DNA of 64,000 bases, taken from Streptomyces sp. PR69. GTDB taxonomy: Bacteria; Actinomycetota; Actinomycetes; Streptomycetales; Streptomycetaceae. Both the position numbers and the translations under genes were made by a program. Below the pieces are notes generated by a model. The model was given only the letters and a program-made list of their open reading frames with translations, searched no databases and was not told the DNA's origin. The stretch is from NCBI RefSeq assembly GCF_026420845.1, contig NZ_JAOWCB010000003.1, positions 186,001-250,000 on the forward strand. The letters are read 5' to 3'. The stretch's first letter is position 1. Every line of letters starts with the position of its first letter. This document shows positions 1 to 12,011 of this stretch, piece by piece.

Positions 1-3000
1 GACCTGGTCGTCGGTGCGGCCGAGGAAGTCCAGCAGCCCGTCCGGGCGCTGCCGTACCAGGTCGCCCGTGCGGTACATGCGCTCACCGGGCTCGCCGTAC
101 GGGTCGGCGACGAACCGCTCGGCGGTCAGGCCGGGCCGGTCGTGGTAGCCGCGGGCCAGCCCGGTGCCCGCGATGTAGAGCTCGCCGGGGCAGCCCGGCG
201 GGACCGGCCGCAGCATCGCGTCCAGCACATAGGCGCGGGTGTTGCGGATGGGCAGGCCCACCGTGGGGGTCGCGCTGTCGGCGGTCGAGCCGCCGAGGGT
301 GTTGATCGTGTACTCGGTCGGCCCGTACAGGTTGTAGCCGTAGGTGCCCTCGGTGCGGCGCAGCCTCGTCCACAGCGTGTCGGACACGGCCTCACCGCCG
401 AGCAGGACCAGCGCCGGGCGGTGCCTGCCGGACTCGCCGGAGACGCCGTCGGCCGGGGCGGCGGCGTCGGCCGGCGCGTCCTGGTCGAGCAGGCCCTGCT
501 CGATGAGCAGCTGGGCGTAGGTGGGCGTCACATTGACCACGTCGACGCGGTTCCGGTCGCAGTAGGCGACCAGCGCCTCGGCGTCGCGGCGCAGCTCCTC
601 GTCGCAGACATGGACCTCATGGCCCTCGACGAGCCAGAGCAGCTCCTCCCAGGACATGTCGAAGGCGAAGGACACGGTGTGCGCGATGCGCAGCCGCCGT
701 CCGCCGGCCGAGGCGATGGCCGGGTCGAAGATCTCCTTCTGGTGGTTGAGCTGCATATTCGTCAGACCCCGGTAGGGGGTGACGACGCCCTTGGGGCGGC
801 CGGTCGAGCCGGAGGTGTAGATGACATAGGCCGGGTGCTCCAGGCGGCCGGGCACACCGCGGGCGAACGCGGGCCGCTCGGCGTCGCTGATCTCCTCGCC
901 GGGCAGGGCAGCCAGTTCGGCGGCCACGGCCGGGTCGTCCAAGAGCAGCTCGGGGGCGACCGCGCCCTCGGGGCCGCGCAGGGTCGGGGCCACGGCGGCG
1001 GTGGACACCAGGCACAGCGGGCCGGTGTCCTCGGCCATCAGCCGCAGCCGGTCGGCCGGGTGGTCCAGGTCGAGCGGCAGATACGCGGCGCCGGTGCGCA
1101 GTACGGCGAACAGGGCGGCGACCATGTCGATGGACCGGGGCAGGGCGAGCGCGACGACCTTCTCCGGGCCCGCGCCGCGGGCGAGCAGCAGCCGGGCGAT
1201 CCGGTTGATGTGCGCGTCCAGTTCGGCGTAGGTCAGCGCGCGGTCGCCGAAGACCAGCGCCACCGCGTCGGGGGTGCGGGCGACCTGCGCGGTGAGCATG
1301 TCCGCGATGGTCTCGTCCGGCACGGGCTCCCGGCTGGCCGCCCAGTTGGCGGCCAGCGCGCCGCGCTCCGGCGGCAGCAGCAGGTCCACTCCGGCGGTCC
1401 GGGCGGAGGCGGCGTCCGGGGCGGCCAGCGCCTCGGCGATCCGCTCCAGGACCGCCGTGAACCGGGCGAGGATCACAGTGGCGTCCTCGGCGTCGAACAG
1501 GTCGGGCCGGGCCGCGAGGGTCACCCGCAGCCGGGTCTCCGGTGTGACGATCAGCGTGAGCGGGAAGTGGGTGCCGTCCACGTTGGACACGTCGGTGATG
1601 CCGTGCCGCTGCCGCAGCGCCGCGGCACGGTCCTCGCCGTCGGCGGAGCGCAGCACGAACAGGGTGTCGAACAGCCTGCGGTGGCCGGTCTCCTGCTGGA
1701 GGGCGCCGAGGCCGACGTACTCGTACGGCATGACCGCGGCCCGCTCGGACTGCATCCGCCGCAGCAGGTCCAGCAGCGGCTCGTCCGGGGCGAAGGAGAC
1801 TCGCGCGGGGATGGTGTTGAGGAACATGCCGATGATGCCCGCGACGTCCGGCACCTCGGCGGGGCGTCCGGCGACCGCCGTGCCGAAGGCGACGTCGCCG
1901 CGCCCGGTCATGGCGGAGAGGACCAGGCCCCAGGCGGCGTTGAGGACGGTGTTGAGGGTGAGGCCGTGCCGCCGGGCCAGGGTGCGCAGCCGGTCGCTGG
2001 TCTCCTGGCTCAGTACGCGGTCGTAGTCGGCGGGGATCACGGGGCCCGCGTCACGCCCGGACGGGGAGACGAGGGTCGGCTCGTCGAATCCGGCGAGCGC
2101 CTGCCGCCAGGCGGCGGTCGCCCGGGCGGTGTCCTGCTCGTCCAGCCACGCCAGATAGTCGCGGTAGGAGCCGGGGGCGGGCAGGCCCGCGGTGTCGCCG
2201 CCCCGCTCGTACAGGGTGAACAGCTCCTCAAGGAACAGCCAGGCGGACCAGCCGTCCCACAGGATGAGGTGGTGGGTGACCACCAGCCGGTCCCGTCCGT
2301 CGCCGAGGCGGATCAGCAGCAGCCGGCACAGCGGCGGCGCGGTCAGGTCGAAGCGCTGTCGGCGGTCGGCCGACAGCAGCTCCTCCATCCGGGCCCGCTG
2401 CTCGTCGGCGGGCAGGCCGGACAGATCGGTCTCGGCGAGGGGTATCTCCGCGCCGTCCGCGATGAACTGGACGGGGCGGGACAGGCCGTCGCTGGCGAAG
2501 CCGGCGCGCAGACTGGCATTGCGCTCCAGCAGCGCCCGGCAGGCGGCGCGCAGCCGGCCGGCGTCGAGGCGGCGGTCGAAGTCCAGGGTCTCCTGGGAGA
2601 GATAGACGTCGAGGGCGTCGCCCGCGTCGTAGGTGGCGTGGAAGTACATGCCCTCCTGGAGCGGGGAGAGCGGCCAGACGTCCGCGACGGGCAGCCCGGC
2701 GGCGGCCTCGATCCGCGCGGTCTCCTCCGCGGAGAGTTCCAGTCCGCCCAGCGGGGCGGGGGCTTCGGGCTCCCGGGGCGTGGGCTCCCGGGGTGCGCCC
2801 GCGGCGGTCAGCTGGTCCAGCAGGGCCTGCAGGGCGGGGTCGACCGCCGCGCCGGACTGCTGCGCCTGGGCCAGTACCGCCTTCAGGGCCGCGGCGGCCT
2901 GTCCGGCCTCGGCGGCGGAGACGGTCACCTCGCCGTCGGGGGCGGCCGCGTCGGACGGCGCGGTCCCGGTGGCATCCGCCCGGACGGTCCCGGCGGCCGC

Positions 3001-6000
3001 GGTCTCGGCGGCTTCCGCCCGTGCCGTCTCGGCGGCCGCGGCGGCGAGACCGGCGGGGGTGCGGCGCTCGAACACATCGCGCGGGCTGAGGGCCATGCCC
3101 TGTTCCCGGGCGCGGGTGGCGACGGCGATCGAGGTGAGGCTGTCGCCGCCGAGGACGAAGAAGTCGTCGTCGACGCCGATTCCGGGCATGCCGAGGACGT
3201 CGGCGAAGATCTCGCACAGGGCGCTCTCGCGCTCGTCGCGCGGGGCGCGGCCGGCTTCCCGCGGTGCGACCTCAGGCGACGGCAGGGCGTTCTGGTCGAG
3301 CTTTCCGCTGGGCGTCAGCGGCAGTTCGGCCAGGGTGACGACGGCGGACAGCGTCATGGCCGCGGGCAGCGCGCCGGCGAGCGCCTCACGCAGGGCGTCG
3401 GCGTCCGGCGCGGCGTCGGCCGCGGGCACGGCATAGCCCACGAGCGCCCCGTCGCGGACGATCACGGCCGCGCGGGCCACGCCCGGCAGGGCGGCGAGGG
3501 CGGCCTCGATCTCGCCCAGCTCGACGCGATTGCCGCGGATCTTGACCTGTCGGTCGGTGCGGCCGAGGTACTCCACCGCGCCGTCGGCGCGCCGCCGGAC
3601 CAGGTCCCCGGTGCGGTACATGCGCTCACCGGGAGCGCCGAACGGGTCGGCGACGAACCGCTCCGCGGTCAGGCCCGGCCGGTCGTGGTAGCCGCGGGCG
3701 AGCTGGACTCCGGCGAGGTACAGCTCGCCGGGGGCCCCGTCGGGCACCGGGCGCAGCAGCGGGTCGAGGATGTGCAGCCGGGTGTTCCACACGGGCCGGC
3801 CGATCGGGACGGCGAGTTCCGCACCGCCCTCGTAGGGGAAGTAGGTGACGTCGACGGCGGCCTCGGTGGGGCCGTAGAGGTTGTGCAGCGGCACCGGGGT
3901 GCGGCCGTCGCGGGAGGTCAGCTCGTGCCAGCGGCGGGCGTCGGGCCCGGTGAGGGCCTCGCCGCTGCAGAACACCCGGCGCAGGCTCGCGGCCCAGCCG
4001 GCCGCGCCCGCGGCGGACTCCATCACCTGGACGAACGCGGCCAGCATCGACGGCACGAAGTGCATGGTGGTGATCCGCTCGCCGCGGATCAGCTCGGCGA
4101 GGTAGGCGGGGTCGCGGTGGCCGTCGGGGCGGGCCAGGACCACGGCCGCGCCGCGGGTCAGCGCCCAGAAGAACTCCCACACCGAGACGTCGAAGCTGGA
4201 CGGGGTCTTCTGCAGCACCCGGTCGTCGGCTGCGAGGCCGTACTCGCCCTGCATCCAGGCCAGCCGGTTGACGATGGCCCGGTGGGTGACGGCCACGCCC
4301 TTGGGCCGCCCGGTGGAGCCTGAGGTGTAGATCAGATACGCGGGGTTGTCGGGCCCGGCCGGGCGGGCCGGCGCGTCAGGAGCGCCGGCGGCGGCCTTGT
4401 CGCGGTCTGCCGGCGCGTGGTCCACGAGCATGTGTTCCAGGCCGGGCACGCCGGGCAGCCGGCCGGCGGCTTCGGCGGTGGTGACGACAGTGCGCGCGCC
4501 GGAGTCGGCGAGCATGAACGCCACCCGGTCGGCCGGGTAGTCGAGGTCGACGGGCAGATAGGCGGCGCCGGCCTTGAGGACGCCGAGCAGGGCCGTCATC
4601 AGCTCGGCGGAGCGGGGCACGGCGACGGCGACGTACTGCTCCGGTCCCGCGCCGCGCGCCCGCAGCCGCCGGGCCAGGGCCTCCGCGCGCCGGTCGAGTT
4701 CCGCGTAGCTGAGCGTGTCGCCGTCGAAGACGACGGCCGTGGCGTCCGGCGTACGCGCCGCCTGGGCCTCGATCAGCGAGACGAGGGTGGCTTCGGGGAC
4801 GGCTGTGTCGGTGGCGTTCAGCGCGGCGAGGTGCTCCTCCTCGCGCCGGGTGAGCAGGCCGGTGGCGGCGACGGTGCGGCCGGGCTCGGTCACCAGGGTG
4901 CGCAGCAGCGCCGTGAACCGGTGGGCGAGGACGGCCGTGGCGACGCCGTCAAGGCGGGCGGCGTCGTGCTTGAACCGCAGCAGCAGCGATCCTTCGGACG
5001 GCTCGACGATGAGGGCGAGCGGGTAGTGCACGGCGTCCAGCACCTGGGCGCCGGTGATGTGCAGCCCGTCCGGCTCTCCGGCCGCAAAACGGTCCCCGGC
5101 GGGGTAGTTCTCGAACACCACGAGGGTGTCGAAGAGTTCCCCGCCGCCGGCGAGGCGCTGGATCTCGGCGAGGCCGAGGTGCTGGCAGTCCAGCAGCGCC
5201 GCCTGCTCGTCCTGGACGCGGCGCAGCAGGTCGGTGAGCGTTTCGCCGGCGCGCGGGGTCACCCGGGCCGGGACGGTGTTGATGAACAGGCCCACGGCCG
5301 CGTCCAGGTTCTGCACCTCGGTGGTCCGTCCGGAGACGGTGGTGCCGAAGACCACGTCCTGACTGCCGGTCAGGGCGCTGAGGAGCAGGCCCCACAGGCC
5401 GTTGACGACGGTGCTGAGGGTGAGGCCGTGGCTGCGGGCGTAGGCGGTGAGCTCAGCCACGAGGTCCTCGGGCAGCCGGCTGTCGATGTGCTCCGGCCGG
5501 GCCGGGGCGCTCTCGGCGGCGGTGTCGGCGTCGGCTCCGGCGCCCGTCAGCGCGGGCAGCAGCTTGGTGGGGCCGTCCAGTCCGGCCAGCGCCTGCTGCC
5601 ATGTCTCGCGGGCGGCGGCCGCGTCCCGGCCTGCCAGCCAGGAGAGGTACGGGCGCACGGCGGGCGGCTCGGGCAGCTGCTCGCCGCGGTAGGCGGCGGT
5701 CAGCTCGCGCAGCAGGACGGAGACGGACCAGCCGTCGGCGACGATGTGGTGCAGGGTGAGGAGCAGCCGGGAGCGCTGCCCGTCCTGGATGAGGGCGGCG
5801 CGCAGCAGGGGCGGCCGGCCGAGGTCGAACGGCTCGTCGCGGTCGGCGCGCAGCAGCTCCTCAAGCGGCGTGACCGAGGTGTCGGCCTGCCGCCAGGGCA
5901 GGGTCGCCCGGTCGGCGATCCGCTGGACGACCTGGCCTGAGGGCAGCTGGCGGAAGGAGGCGCGCAGCAGCGGGTGCCGGTCGAGGAGCAGCTGCAGGGC

Positions 6001-9000
6001 GCGCCGCAGCCGCTCGGGGTCGGCTTCCCCGCCGAGGTCGAGGAGTTCCTGCACCATGTAGAGGTCGGCGGCCTCGGCGTCGTACTCCGCGTGGAAGAAG
6101 AAACCTTCCTGGAGCGGGGAGACCGGCAGGGCGTCCTCGTCGAGCTCGGCGAGGGCCGCCGGGCCGCTCTCGGCGGCCGCGTTCCGGGCGTCCCCGGCGA
6201 CCCGGGCGAGGGCCGCGACGGTCCGCTGCCGGAAGACGTCGCGCGGGGTGAGAGCGAGGCCCGCCTCACGGGCGCGGTTCACCAGCTGGATGGCGACGAT
6301 GCTGTCGCCGCCCAGCTCGAAGAAGCTGTCGTGCACGCCCGCCGTGGGCAGTCCGAGGACGTCGGCGAAGAGTCCGGCGAGCGTGGCCTCGGCGGGGGTG
6401 GAGGGCGCGTCGGCGCCGCTGACGGCCGTCCAGTCCGGCTCGGGCAGGGCGCGGCCGTCCAGCTTGCCGTTGGGGGTCAGCGGCAGCGGGCGGTCGAGGA
6501 CGACGACGGCGGAGGGCGTCATGTAGTCGGGCAGGGTGCCGGCCACCCGGGCCCGCGCGGCGGCCACGGCGGCGTCCGCGGCGGCGCCGGTGTCCGGCGT
6601 CCCGGCGTCTGCCTCCGGGACGAGGTAGGCGACGAGCCGCTTGACGCCCCGGTGGTCGTCGCGGACGAGGACGGCGGCCTGGGCGATGCCGGGGCAGGCC
6701 ATGAAGGCGCTCTCGACCTCGCCGGGCTCGATCCGGTGGCCGCGGATCTTGATCTGGCCGTCGGCGCGGCCGAGGAACTCCAGATTGCCGTCGGCGCTCC
6801 AGCGGACGCGGTCGCCCGTGCGGTACATCCGCGTCCCGGGCGCTCCGTACGGGTCCGCGACGAACCGCTCGGCGGTCAGCGCCATCCGTCCCAGATAGCC
6901 GCGCGCCAGGCCGCGTCCCGCGATGTACAGCTCGCCCTCGGCGCCCACGGGCACCGGGCGGAGCGCCGCGTCGAGCACATAGGCGCGGGTGTTGGGGTCG
7001 GGCTCGCCGATCGGCGCGGGGCCGGGCCGGCCGGGCTCGGCGAGCCACAGGGTCGAGTTGACGCTCGCCTCGGTGAGGCCGTACGCGACGACGACCTGGA
7101 GCCGGCCGGACCAGCGGGCGATCAGCTCGCTCGGCACGGCCTCGGTGCCGACGACGAGGACGGCGCCCTCGGGCAGTTCGCACTCCTGCGGCAGCGCCGA
7201 CACCAGCGACGGCGGCAGGATCATATGCGTCGCGCCGTGTGCGGCGATGTAGTCGGTCAGGGCGGGTCCCGCGACCCGGCGTTCGGCGGGCACGACGATG
7301 ATCCGGGCGCCGGTGCACAGCGACATGACCAGGTCCCAGACCGTCACATCGAAGCCGACGGAGGCGAACTGCACCACGCGGCTGTCGGCGGTGACGCCGA
7401 TGCGGTCGGCGGCGGTGGCGATCAGGCTGCCGACGCCGTCGTGGGTGACGACGACGCCCTTGGGGCGGCCCGTGGAGCCGGAGGTGTAGATGACGTACGC
7501 GGCCTGGTCCAGCGCGATCCGGACGCCGGGGTCGCTGTCTTCGCGGGCGGCGCAGTCCTCGGCCGTGGCCGGGTCGTCGAGCCGCACGAGCGTGATGTCG
7601 CCGGTGTCGGGAAGCTCGCCCGCGAGCGCGCCCGCCGTCACGACGGTCCGGGCCCCGGCGTCGCTCAGCATATAGGCGATGCGGTCGCGGGGGTGGTCGG
7701 CGTCCAGCGGCAGATAGGCCGCCCCGGCCTTCATCACCGCGAGCAGCGACACCACCAGTTCCGGGGAGCGCGGCAGGGCCACGCCGACGATGTCCTCGGG
7801 GCGCACGCCGCGGGCTGCGAGGTGGCGGGCGAGCCGGTTCGCGGCGGCGTTGAGCTCCGCGTACGTCATCTCGCGGTCCTCGTACACCAGGGCGACGGCG
7901 TCCGGCGAGCGGCGCACCTGTGCCTCGAAGGCCGCGGGCCAGGTCAGGTCGGGGGTCACGCGCGGGGAGACGCCGAAGTCGTCCAGGAGACGGGTGCGTT
8001 CGTCCGCGGAGGTCAGGTCGATATGCCCGACGGGCCGGGCGAGGTCCTCGGTCAGGGCGCGCAGGACGGCGAGGAAGCGGCGCTCGTGGTCGCGGAGGGT
8101 CTGCTCGTCGCAGACGTCCGCGTCGGCGTCGAGATAAACGCGGACGCCACTGCCGCCACTGCCGCCACTGCCGCCACTGCCGCTTTCGGCGAAGCTGACG
8201 GCGAGGTCGCTGACGGCGCCCAGCCACACCGGGTCGAGTTCGGCGTCGAGGTCCGCGAAGCGCACGTCCTCGGGGCGGGGCAGGATGTTGACGGTGGGGC
8301 CGACGAGCTGCTGCACGCCGTCGGCGAGGCCGAGGTCCCTGGCCAGGTCCTCGGCGCGGCAGCGGCTGTGCGCGACGGCCTCGCCGACGGCGCGGTGGAC
8401 GTCGGCCGCCAGCTCGGCGCCGGTGGTGCCGGGGCGGACGGTCAGACGCAGCGGCAGCACATTGGAGACCATGCCGGGCGTGCCGGCCGACACGGCGTCG
8501 TGGCGGGCCGCGACGGGCAGGCCGAGGACGAGGTCCTGCTCTCCGCTGACCCGGTGCAGATAGGCGGCCACGGCGGCGATCAGCAGCCGGGAGGACCGTA
8601 CGCCGGCGCTCCGGGCGGCGGCCTGGAGCAGGCTCAGGTCGGCGTCGGGCAGTTCGGCGGTGCGCCGCAGCCGGCGGGTCATCGGCGCGGGGCCGCGCTC
8701 GACGAGGCGTACGGGCTCGGGCAGGCCGGCCAAGTGCTCGCGCCACCAGGCGCGGTCCTGCTGGTGCTGCTCGGAGGCGCGGTACTCCTGGTCGGCGGCG
8801 ACCAGCCCGGCGAGGGACCAGTCGCGGGGTGCACAGGCGTCGTCGCCCGCGGTATAGATCTCGCCGGCGCGGCGGGTGATGAGCGCGACGCCCATGCCGT
8901 CGACGACGATGTGGTGATAGCGCTGATACCACAGGACCCGGTCGTCCGCGAGACGCAGGACGGCCTGGGCGAAGAGCGGTCCGCGGGCGAGGTCGGCGGG

Positions 9001-9348
9001 CCGGTCCCGGTCGGCTTCCATCCATGCGGCGGCCGCTTCCCCGGGGTCGGCGGCATCGCGGAGGTCGACGACGGGAACATCGGCGGGGGAGGGGACGGCG
9101 GCGGGCGTCTGGCGCGGCCCGTTCTCGCCGGGCGTGACGGTGATGTGCAGGCACTCCGCCTCCGCGACGGCCTGCCGGACGGCCGCGGCAAGGCGGCCGA
9201 GGTCGATGTCGCCACGCAGGTCCAGGGCAAACACGATGTTGTAGGCAGAGCTGTCCGGCTCGATCTGCTGGGCAAGCCAGATGCCCGATTGCCCGCCGGT
9301 GAGGGGTATCCCGGAAGCGGACGTCCGGTCCGACTCGACGTCAAACAT
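1..9348 (-). CDS. Siderophore NRPS, C-A-T-C-A-T-C-A..., C-terminus beyond window
   Basis: Multimodular non-ribosomal peptide synthetase whose 3' end lies beyond position 1. It starts at ATG 9348 with an AGGGAAAGG-like ribosome site. Domains in order (approximate nt): C1 9310-8030 (HHIVVDGMG, EntF-like start), A1 7980-6480, T1 6340-6270 (GGDSIV), C2 6160-4900 (HHIVADGWS), A2 4840-3290, T2 3220-3060 (GGDSLT), C3 2700-1500 ([10 protein letters not shown]), A3 from 1330 to the edge. No epimerisation domain follows T1 or T2. Hand-aligned to GrsA, the visible specificity residues are DVWILVAVN (A1, not recognised), DVWHFSLVD (A2, a serine code) and DMENLGLIN (A3, the code I know for N5-hydroxyornithine). 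The neighbouring ornithine monooxygenase and formyltransferase support a hydroxamate siderophore. The order x-Ser-hOrn resembles foroxymithine/erythrochelin synthetases rather than coelichelin (hfOrn-Thr-hOrn). Confidence 0.93.
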   Translation of the reverse strand, partial: MFDVESDRTSASGIPLTGGQSGIWLAQQIEPDSSAYNIVFALDLRGDIDLGRLAAAVRQAVAEAECLHITVTPGENGPRQTPAAVPSPADVPVVDLRDAADPGEAAAAWMEADRDRPADLARGPLFAQAVLRLADDRVLWYQRYHHIVVDGMGVALITRRAGEIYTAGDDACAPRDWSLAGLVAADQEYRASEQHQQDRAWWREHLAGLPEPVRLVERGPAPMTRRLRRTAELPDADLSLLQAAARSAGVRSSRLLIAAVAAYLHRVSGEQDLVLGLPVAARHDAVSAGTPGMVSNVLPLRLTVRPGTTGAELAADVHRAVGEAVAHSRCRAEDLARDLGLADGVQQLVGPTVNILPRPEDVRFADLDAELDPVWLGAVSDLAVSFAESGSGGSGGSGGSGVRVYLDADADVCDEQTLRDHERRFLAVLRALTEDLARPVGHIDLTSADERTRLLDDFGVSPRVTPDLTWPAAFEAQVRRSPDAVALVYEDREMTYAELNAAANRLARHLAARGVRPEDIVGVALPRSPELVVSLLAVMKAGAAYLPLDADHPRDRIAYMLSDAGARTVVTAGALAGELPDTGDITLVRLDDPATAEDCAAREDSDPGVRIALDQAAYVIYTSGSTGRPKGVVVTHDGVGSLIATAADRIGVTADSRVVQFASVGFDVTVWDLVMSLCTGARIIVVPAERRVAGPALTDYIAAHGATHMILPPSLVSALPQECELPEGAVLVVGTEAVPSELIARWSGRLQVVVAYGLTEASVNSTLWLAEPGRPGPAPIGEPDPNTRAYVLDAALRPVPVGAEGELYIAGRGLARGYLGRMALTAERFVADPYGAPGTRMYRTGDRVRWSADGNLEFLGRADGQIKIRGHRIEPGEVESAFMACPGIAQAAVLVRDDHRGVKRLVAYLVPEADAGTPDTGAAADAAVAAARARVAGTLPDYMTPSAVVVLDRPLPLTPNGKLDGRALPEPDWTAVSGADAPSTPAEATLAGLFADVLGLPTAGVHDSFFELGGDSIVAIQLVNRAREAGLALTPRDVFRQRTVAALARVAGDARNAAAESGPAALAELDEDALPVSPLQEGFFFHAEYDAEAADLYMVQELLDLGGEADPERLRRALQLLLDRHPLLRASFRQLPSGQVVQRIADRATLPWRQADTSVTPLEELLRADRDEPFDLGRPPLLRAALIQDGQRSRLLLTLHHIVADGWSVSVLLRELTAAYRGEQLPEPPAVRPYLSWLAGRDAAAARETWQQALAGLDGPTKLLPALTGAGADADTAAESAPARPEHIDSRLPEDLVAELTAYARSHGLTLSTVVNGLWGLLLSALTGSQDVVFGTTVSGRTTEVQNLDAAVGLFINTVPARVTPRAGETLTDLLRRVQDEQAALLDCQHLGLAEIQRLAGGGELFDTLVVFENYPAGDRFAAGEPDGLHITGAQVLDAVHYPLALIVEPSEGSLLLRFKHDAARLDGVATAVLAHRFTALLRTLVTEPGRTVAATGLLTRREEEHLAALNATDTAVPEATLVSLIEAQAARTPDATAVVFDGDTLSYAELDRRAEALARRLRARGAGPEQYVAVAVPRSAELMTALLGVLKAGAAYLPVDLDYPADRVAFMLADSGARTVVTTAEAAGRLPGVPGLEHMLVDHAPADRDKAAAGAPDAPARPAGPDNPAYLIYTSGSTGRPKGVAVTHRAIVNRLAWMQGEYGLAADDRVLQKTPSSFDVSVWEFFWALTRGAAVVLARPDGHRDPAYLAELIRGERITTMHFVPSMLAAFVQVMESAAGAAGWAASLRRVFCSGEALTGPDARRWHELTSRDGRTPVPLHNLYGPTEAAVDVTYFPYEGGAELAVPIGRPVWNTRLHILDPLLRPVPDGAPGELYLAGVQLARGYHDRPGLTAERFVADPFGAPGERMYRTGDLVRRRADGAVEYLGRTDRQVKIRGNRVELGEIEAALAALPGVARAAVIVRDGALVGYAVPAADAAPDADALREALAGALPAAMTLSAVVTLAELPLTPSGKLDQNALPSPEVAPREAGRAPRDERESALCEIFADVLGMPGIGVDDDFFVLGGDSLTSIAVATRAREQGMALSPRDVFERRTPAGLAAAAAETARAEAAETAAAGTVRADATGTAPSDAAAPDGEVTVSAAEAGQAAAALKAVLAQAQQSGAAVDPALQALLDQLTAAGAPREPTPREPEAPAPLGGLELSAEETARIEAAAGLPVADVWPLSPLQEGMYFHATYDAGDALDVYLSQETLDFDRRLDAGRLRAACRALLERNASLRAGFASDGLSRPVQFIADGAEIPLAETDLSGLPADEQRARMEELLSADRRQRFDLTAPPLCRLLLIRLGDGRDRLVVTHHLILWDGWSAWLFLEELFTLYERGGDTAGLPAPGSYRDYLAWLDEQDTARATAAWRQALAGFDEPTLVSPSGRDAGPVIPADYDRVLSQETSDRLRTLARRHGLTLNTVLNAAWGLVLSAMTGRGDVAFGTAVAGRPAEVPDVAGIIGMFLNTIPARVSFAPDEPLLDLLRRMQSERAAVMPYEYVGLGALQQETGHRRLFDTLFVLRSADGEDRAAALRQRHGITDVSNVDGTHFPLTLIVTPETRLRVTLAARPDLFDAEDATVILARFTAVLERIAEALAAPDAASARTAGVDLLLPPERGALAANWAASREPVPDETIADMLTAQVARTPDAVALVFGDRALTYAELDAHINRIARLLLARGAGPEKVVALALPRSIDMVAALFAVLRTGAAYLPLDLDHPADRLRLMAEDTGPLCLVSTAAVAPTLRGPEGAVAPELLLDDPAVAAELAALPGEEISDAERPAFARGVPGRLEHPAYVIYTSGSTGRPKGVVTPYRGLTNMQLNHQKEIFDPAIASAGGRRLRIAHTVSFAFDMSWEELLWLVEGHEVHVCDEELRRDAEALVAYCDRNRVDVVNVTPTYAQLLIEQGLLDQDAPADAAAPADGVSGESGRHRPALVLLGGEAVSDTLWTRLRRTEGTYGYNLYGPTEYTINTLGGSTADSATPTVGLPIRNTRAYVLDAMLRPVPPGCPGELYIAGTGLARGYHDRPGLTAERFVADPYGEPGERMYRTGDLVRQRPDGLLDFLGRTDDQV
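8150..8186 (-). repeat. 9-bp tandem repeat coding a Gly-Gly-Ser linker in the NRPS
   Basis: The unit actgccgcc is repeated about four times on the plus strand. On the minus strand it encodes a run of GGS units inside the C-terminal part of the first condensation domain region, just before the sequence leading to A1. It looks like slippage that lengthened a surface loop. Confidence 0.8.
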
Positions 9349-9435
9349 CGTACGAAGTGGCCTTTCCCTGGTGGTGCGTGAGTGGTGGGGGTCCTGCCGG
9401 GGCGGCGCGGCCCTGACCGGGCGCGCCGGAGCCGA

Positions 9436-9471
9436 CCGAGCCGGCCGGCGTGGTCGCGCCGGCCGGCTCGG
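9436..9471. terminator. Perfect 15-bp hairpin between binding-protein gene and NRPS
   Basis: CCGAGCCGGCCGGCG (9436-9450) pairs perfectly with 9457-9471 around a 6-nt loop. It lies in the 146-nt gap between the end of the lipoprotein gene (9495) and the NRPS start (9348), both on the minus strand. No T-run follows on either strand. It could be a partial terminator or mRNA stabiliser that sets the ratio of transporter to synthetase. Confidence 0.6.
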
Positions 9472-9494
9472 GGGCGTGCGTCAGCGGCGCGCCG

Positions 9495-10547
9495 TCACTT
9501 GACAGCCGCCAGCAGCGGCTCGATCTCGTCGATCGCGTAGGGGATCGACAGGACGGTGTTGAAGGAGAAGGCCGCGCCGATGTCCGGGTCCTGGTACGGG
9601 ACGAACAGGTCGCGCTTCTCCTGGTGGACCTTCAGCTTGCTGTAGAGCGGCTCGGCCTTGATGCGGTCGTTGGCCTCGGTGCTGGAGGTGACCCAGACGA
9701 GCCGGTCGACGTCGAGGACGTTCAGCTTCTCGGCGCTCAGCTCGGCGACGTTCCAGCCCGGCTTGGCCATGGTGTCGATCTCGGGCTTGAGCTTGAAGCC
9801 GAGCTCGGAGAAGAAGATCGCCTTGGGGTCGGTCTTGGTGAAGGCGGAGTACTTGCCGGCCTCGAAGCTGTCGGCGACGGCGATGGTCTTGTCCGCCCAC
9901 TCCGGGTGCTTGTCGCGGACGGCCTTGAAGCGGGCGTCGATGTCGGAGATCAGCTTCTCGGTCTCGGTCTCCTTGCCGAGCGACTTGCCGATCTGCTTGG
10001 TCATGACCTGCCAGGGGGCCCCGTAGTCGGGGAAGTCCTTGGGCTGGGCGACGACCTTGGTGAACTTGGAGAGGGTGTCGTACTGCTCCTTCTTCATGCC
10101 GGAGTACTGGGCGACGACCAGGTCCGGCTTGAGCGCCGCGATCTTCTCGATGTTGTACTCGTCGCGCTCACCGACGATCTGCGGCTTGTCGGAGCCCCAC
10201 TTGTCCTTGGTCCAGGGCCACTTGCCGTACGGGTCCTCCTTGAACCAGTCGACCGCGCCGACCGGCTTGACCCCGAGGGCCAGCACCGCGTCCTGGTCCG
10301 AGAGACCGAGGGTGACGACCTTCTTGGGCTCCTTGTCGATGGTCGTGCTGCCGTACTTGTGCTCGACCGTCACCGGGAAGGCGGAGGAGGACTTGGCGGC
10401 GTTGGACGCGTCGTTCGACGGCTTCGACTCGGGCTTCTCGGCGCCGCCCCCACAGGCGGTCAGCGCGAGGGCGGCGGCTGCGGCGACGGCTGCCTTGGGG
10501 ACGTTTCTGACGAGCCGCGCCAGCGCGGGGCGTGGACCAGTGGTCAC
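9495..10547 (-). CDS. Iron-siderophore ABC transporter substrate-binding lipoprotein
   Basis: A 350-residue FhuD/FepB-family binding protein that would capture ferric hydroxamate outside the membrane. A lipobox (LALTAC) puts the lipidated Cys at residue 32 and is followed by a Gly/Ser/Lys-rich tether. The body shows the family's two-lobe pattern: KKVVTLGLSDQDAVLALG near the N-terminus, PDLVVAQYSG in the middle, and an IPYAIDEIEPLL end. The start chosen is GTG 10547 behind AAAGGA; GTG 10562 is an in-frame alternative. It lies between the ornithine monooxygenase and the NRPS on the same strand, as cchF does in coelichelin-type loci. The cognate permease and ATPase are not next to it, so they are elsewhere or to the left of the window. 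Confidence 0.9.
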   Translation of the reverse strand: MTTGPRPALARLVRNVPKAAVAAAAALALTACGGGAEKPESKPSNDASNAAKSSSAFPVTVEHKYGSTTIDKEPKKVVTLGLSDQDAVLALGVKPVGAVDWFKEDPYGKWPWTKDKWGSDKPQIVGERDEYNIEKIAALKPDLVVAQYSGMKKEQYDTLSKFTKVVAQPKDFPDYGAPWQVMTKQIGKSLGKETETEKLISDIDARFKAVRDKHPEWADKTIAVADSFEAGKYSAFTKTDPKAIFFSELGFKLKPEIDTMAKPGWNVAELSAEKLNVLDVDRLVWVTSSTEANDRIKAEPLYSKLKVHQEKRDLFVPYQDPDIGAAFSFNTVLSIPYAIDEIEPLLAAVK

Positions 10548-10658
10548 GGGTGTTCCTTTCACGGGGGTTTCACAGTGCGTGCCGCGCCCGCCGGATATGA
10601 CGGCGCTGCCGGCGTGCGGGCGGTGTGGGGGGTTGGCCTGCGAAGACCTGAGGGGTCT

Positions 10659-12011
10659 TCAGCGGGCCGAGCCGATGCCGTCGGCGACCTGCCGGGTCTC
10701 GGCGGGGACGGGCGCAAGGCCCTGGCCGAGGACCGATTCCAGGATCTCGCCGACCCGGATCGCGGTGTTGGACAGCAGGGATGACGTGATGCCGTGGGTG
10801 TGCTCGGTGCCGCCCTGGAGGTAGATGCCGCAGCGCAGCTCGGGCCGGGTGGCGATCCGGTAGTCCCGCTGGACGCTGATGCGGCCCTGCTCGTCGCGGC
10901 GGCACAGGTCGGCGACCGGGCCGAGGAGGCCGACGGGGTCGGCCGGGCTGTAGCCGGTGGCGTAGACGACCACATCGGCGTCCAGCGTGGTGTCCTCGCC
11001 GGTGACGAGGGAGGTGACGGTGGCCCGTACCTTGTCGCCGGAGTCCTCGACGCCGGTGAGCCGCGACACATTGAGGAAGCGCAGCCGCTCGGCGCCGAGG
11101 ACCTTCTCCTGGTACGCCTGCCGGTACAGATCGTCGATCAGGTCGATGTCCACCACGGAGTAGTTGGTGTTGCCGTGGTAGTCCATCAGCTTGCGCTTGA
11201 CGTCGTCGGGGGCGGTGAAGTACTCGTCGACGGCCTGGGGGTCGAAGATGCGGTTGGCGAAGCTGGAGTCGTCGGCGGGGCTGTAGCCGTAGCGGGAGAA
11301 GACGGCGCAGACCTCTGCCCGGGGGAAGCGGCGGTGCAGGTAGGCCACGTTCTCGGCGGCGCTCTGGCCGGCGCCGACGACGACGAAGCGCTCGGGCTCG
11401 GCGCCTTCGAGGCCGTCGACCTTGGCCAGCAGCTCGGAGTTGTGCCAGACGCGGTCCGAGCGCTCGACGCCCTCCGGCATGACCGGCCGCAGTCCGGTGC
11501 CGATGACGAGGTTGCGCGCCCGGTGGACCACCAGCTCCCCGCCGGAACGGGCGGTCACTTCCAGGTACTCGACCACGCCGTCGCGTTCGACGGGCTCGAC
11601 GCCGATGACCTCATGGCCGTAGGAGACCATGTCGTCGACCTTCGCCGCGGCCCACTCGAAGTAGTCGTGGAACTCCACGCGCAGCGGGAAGAGGTTCTTG
11701 TGGTTGACGAAGTCGATCAGGCGGCCCTTGTCCTGCAGGTAGCACAGGAAGCTGTATTCGCTGGCCGGATTCCGCAGCGTCACCAGGTCCTTGAGGAAGG
11801 ACACCTGCATGGTCGCGTCGTCGATCAGCATGCCGCGGTGCCAGCCGAAACGCTGCTGCCGCTCGAAGAAGTGGGCGGTGACCGCCTCCTGCCTCCCGAC
11901 GCGTGCGTTGTGCTCGCTGAGCGCTATCGCCATGGCCACGTTCGACGGGCCGAAGCCGATGCCTATGAGGTCATGGACCAGAGGTGCGTCGCCAGGAAGA
12001 ACCTGAGACAT
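10659..12011 (-). CDS. L-ornithine N5-monooxygenase
   Basis: A 450-residue flavin-dependent N-hydroxylating monooxygenase (SidA/PvdA/CchB family). It oxidises the side-chain amine of L-ornithine with NADPH and O2, the first step to a hydroxamate. Visible motifs are the FAD-binding GIGFGP at residues 17-22, the family segment MLIDDATMQVSFLKDLVTLRNP, the NADPH-binding VVGAGQSAAENVAYL around residue 210, and a C-terminal ATGYSP plus GTEHTHGI. It starts at ATG 12011 and is followed 111 nt later by the binding-lipoprotein gene. A 246-nt region with two iron boxes separates it from the divergent formyltransferase, so both are probably repressed by iron. Confidence 0.95.
   Translation of the reverse strand: MSQVLPGDAPLVHDLIGIGFGPSNVAMAIALSEHNARVGRQEAVTAHFFERQQRFGWHRGMLIDDATMQVSFLKDLVTLRNPASEYSFLCYLQDKGRLIDFVNHKNLFPLRVEFHDYFEWAAAKVDDMVSYGHEVIGVEPVERDGVVEYLEVTARSGGELVVHRARNLVIGTGLRPVMPEGVERSDRVWHNSELLAKVDGLEGAEPERFVVVGAGQSAAENVAYLHRRFPRAEVCAVFSRYGYSPADDSSFANRIFDPQAVDEYFTAPDDVKRKLMDYHGNTNYSVVDIDLIDDLYRQAYQEKVLGAERLRFLNVSRLTGVEDSGDKVRATVTSLVTGEDTTLDADVVVYATGYSPADPVGLLGPVADLCRRDEQGRISVQRDYRIATRPELRCGIYLQGGTEHTHGITSSLLSNTAIRVGEILESVLGQGLAPVPAETRQVADGIGSAR

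Noticed and set aside
8150..8186. CRISPR-like or mobile-element repeat
   Set aside because: The repeat is 9 bp, in frame and coding for GGS; no spacers, direct-repeat array, transposase or integrase gene was seen anywhere in the window.
142..9381. Very long plus-strand open frames (1393 and 1135 codons) opposite the NRPS
   Set aside because: Their translations are Gly/Arg/Val-rich with no domains, while the minus strand reads as continuous C, A and T domains with all core motifs. They are a by-product of GC-rich codon use.
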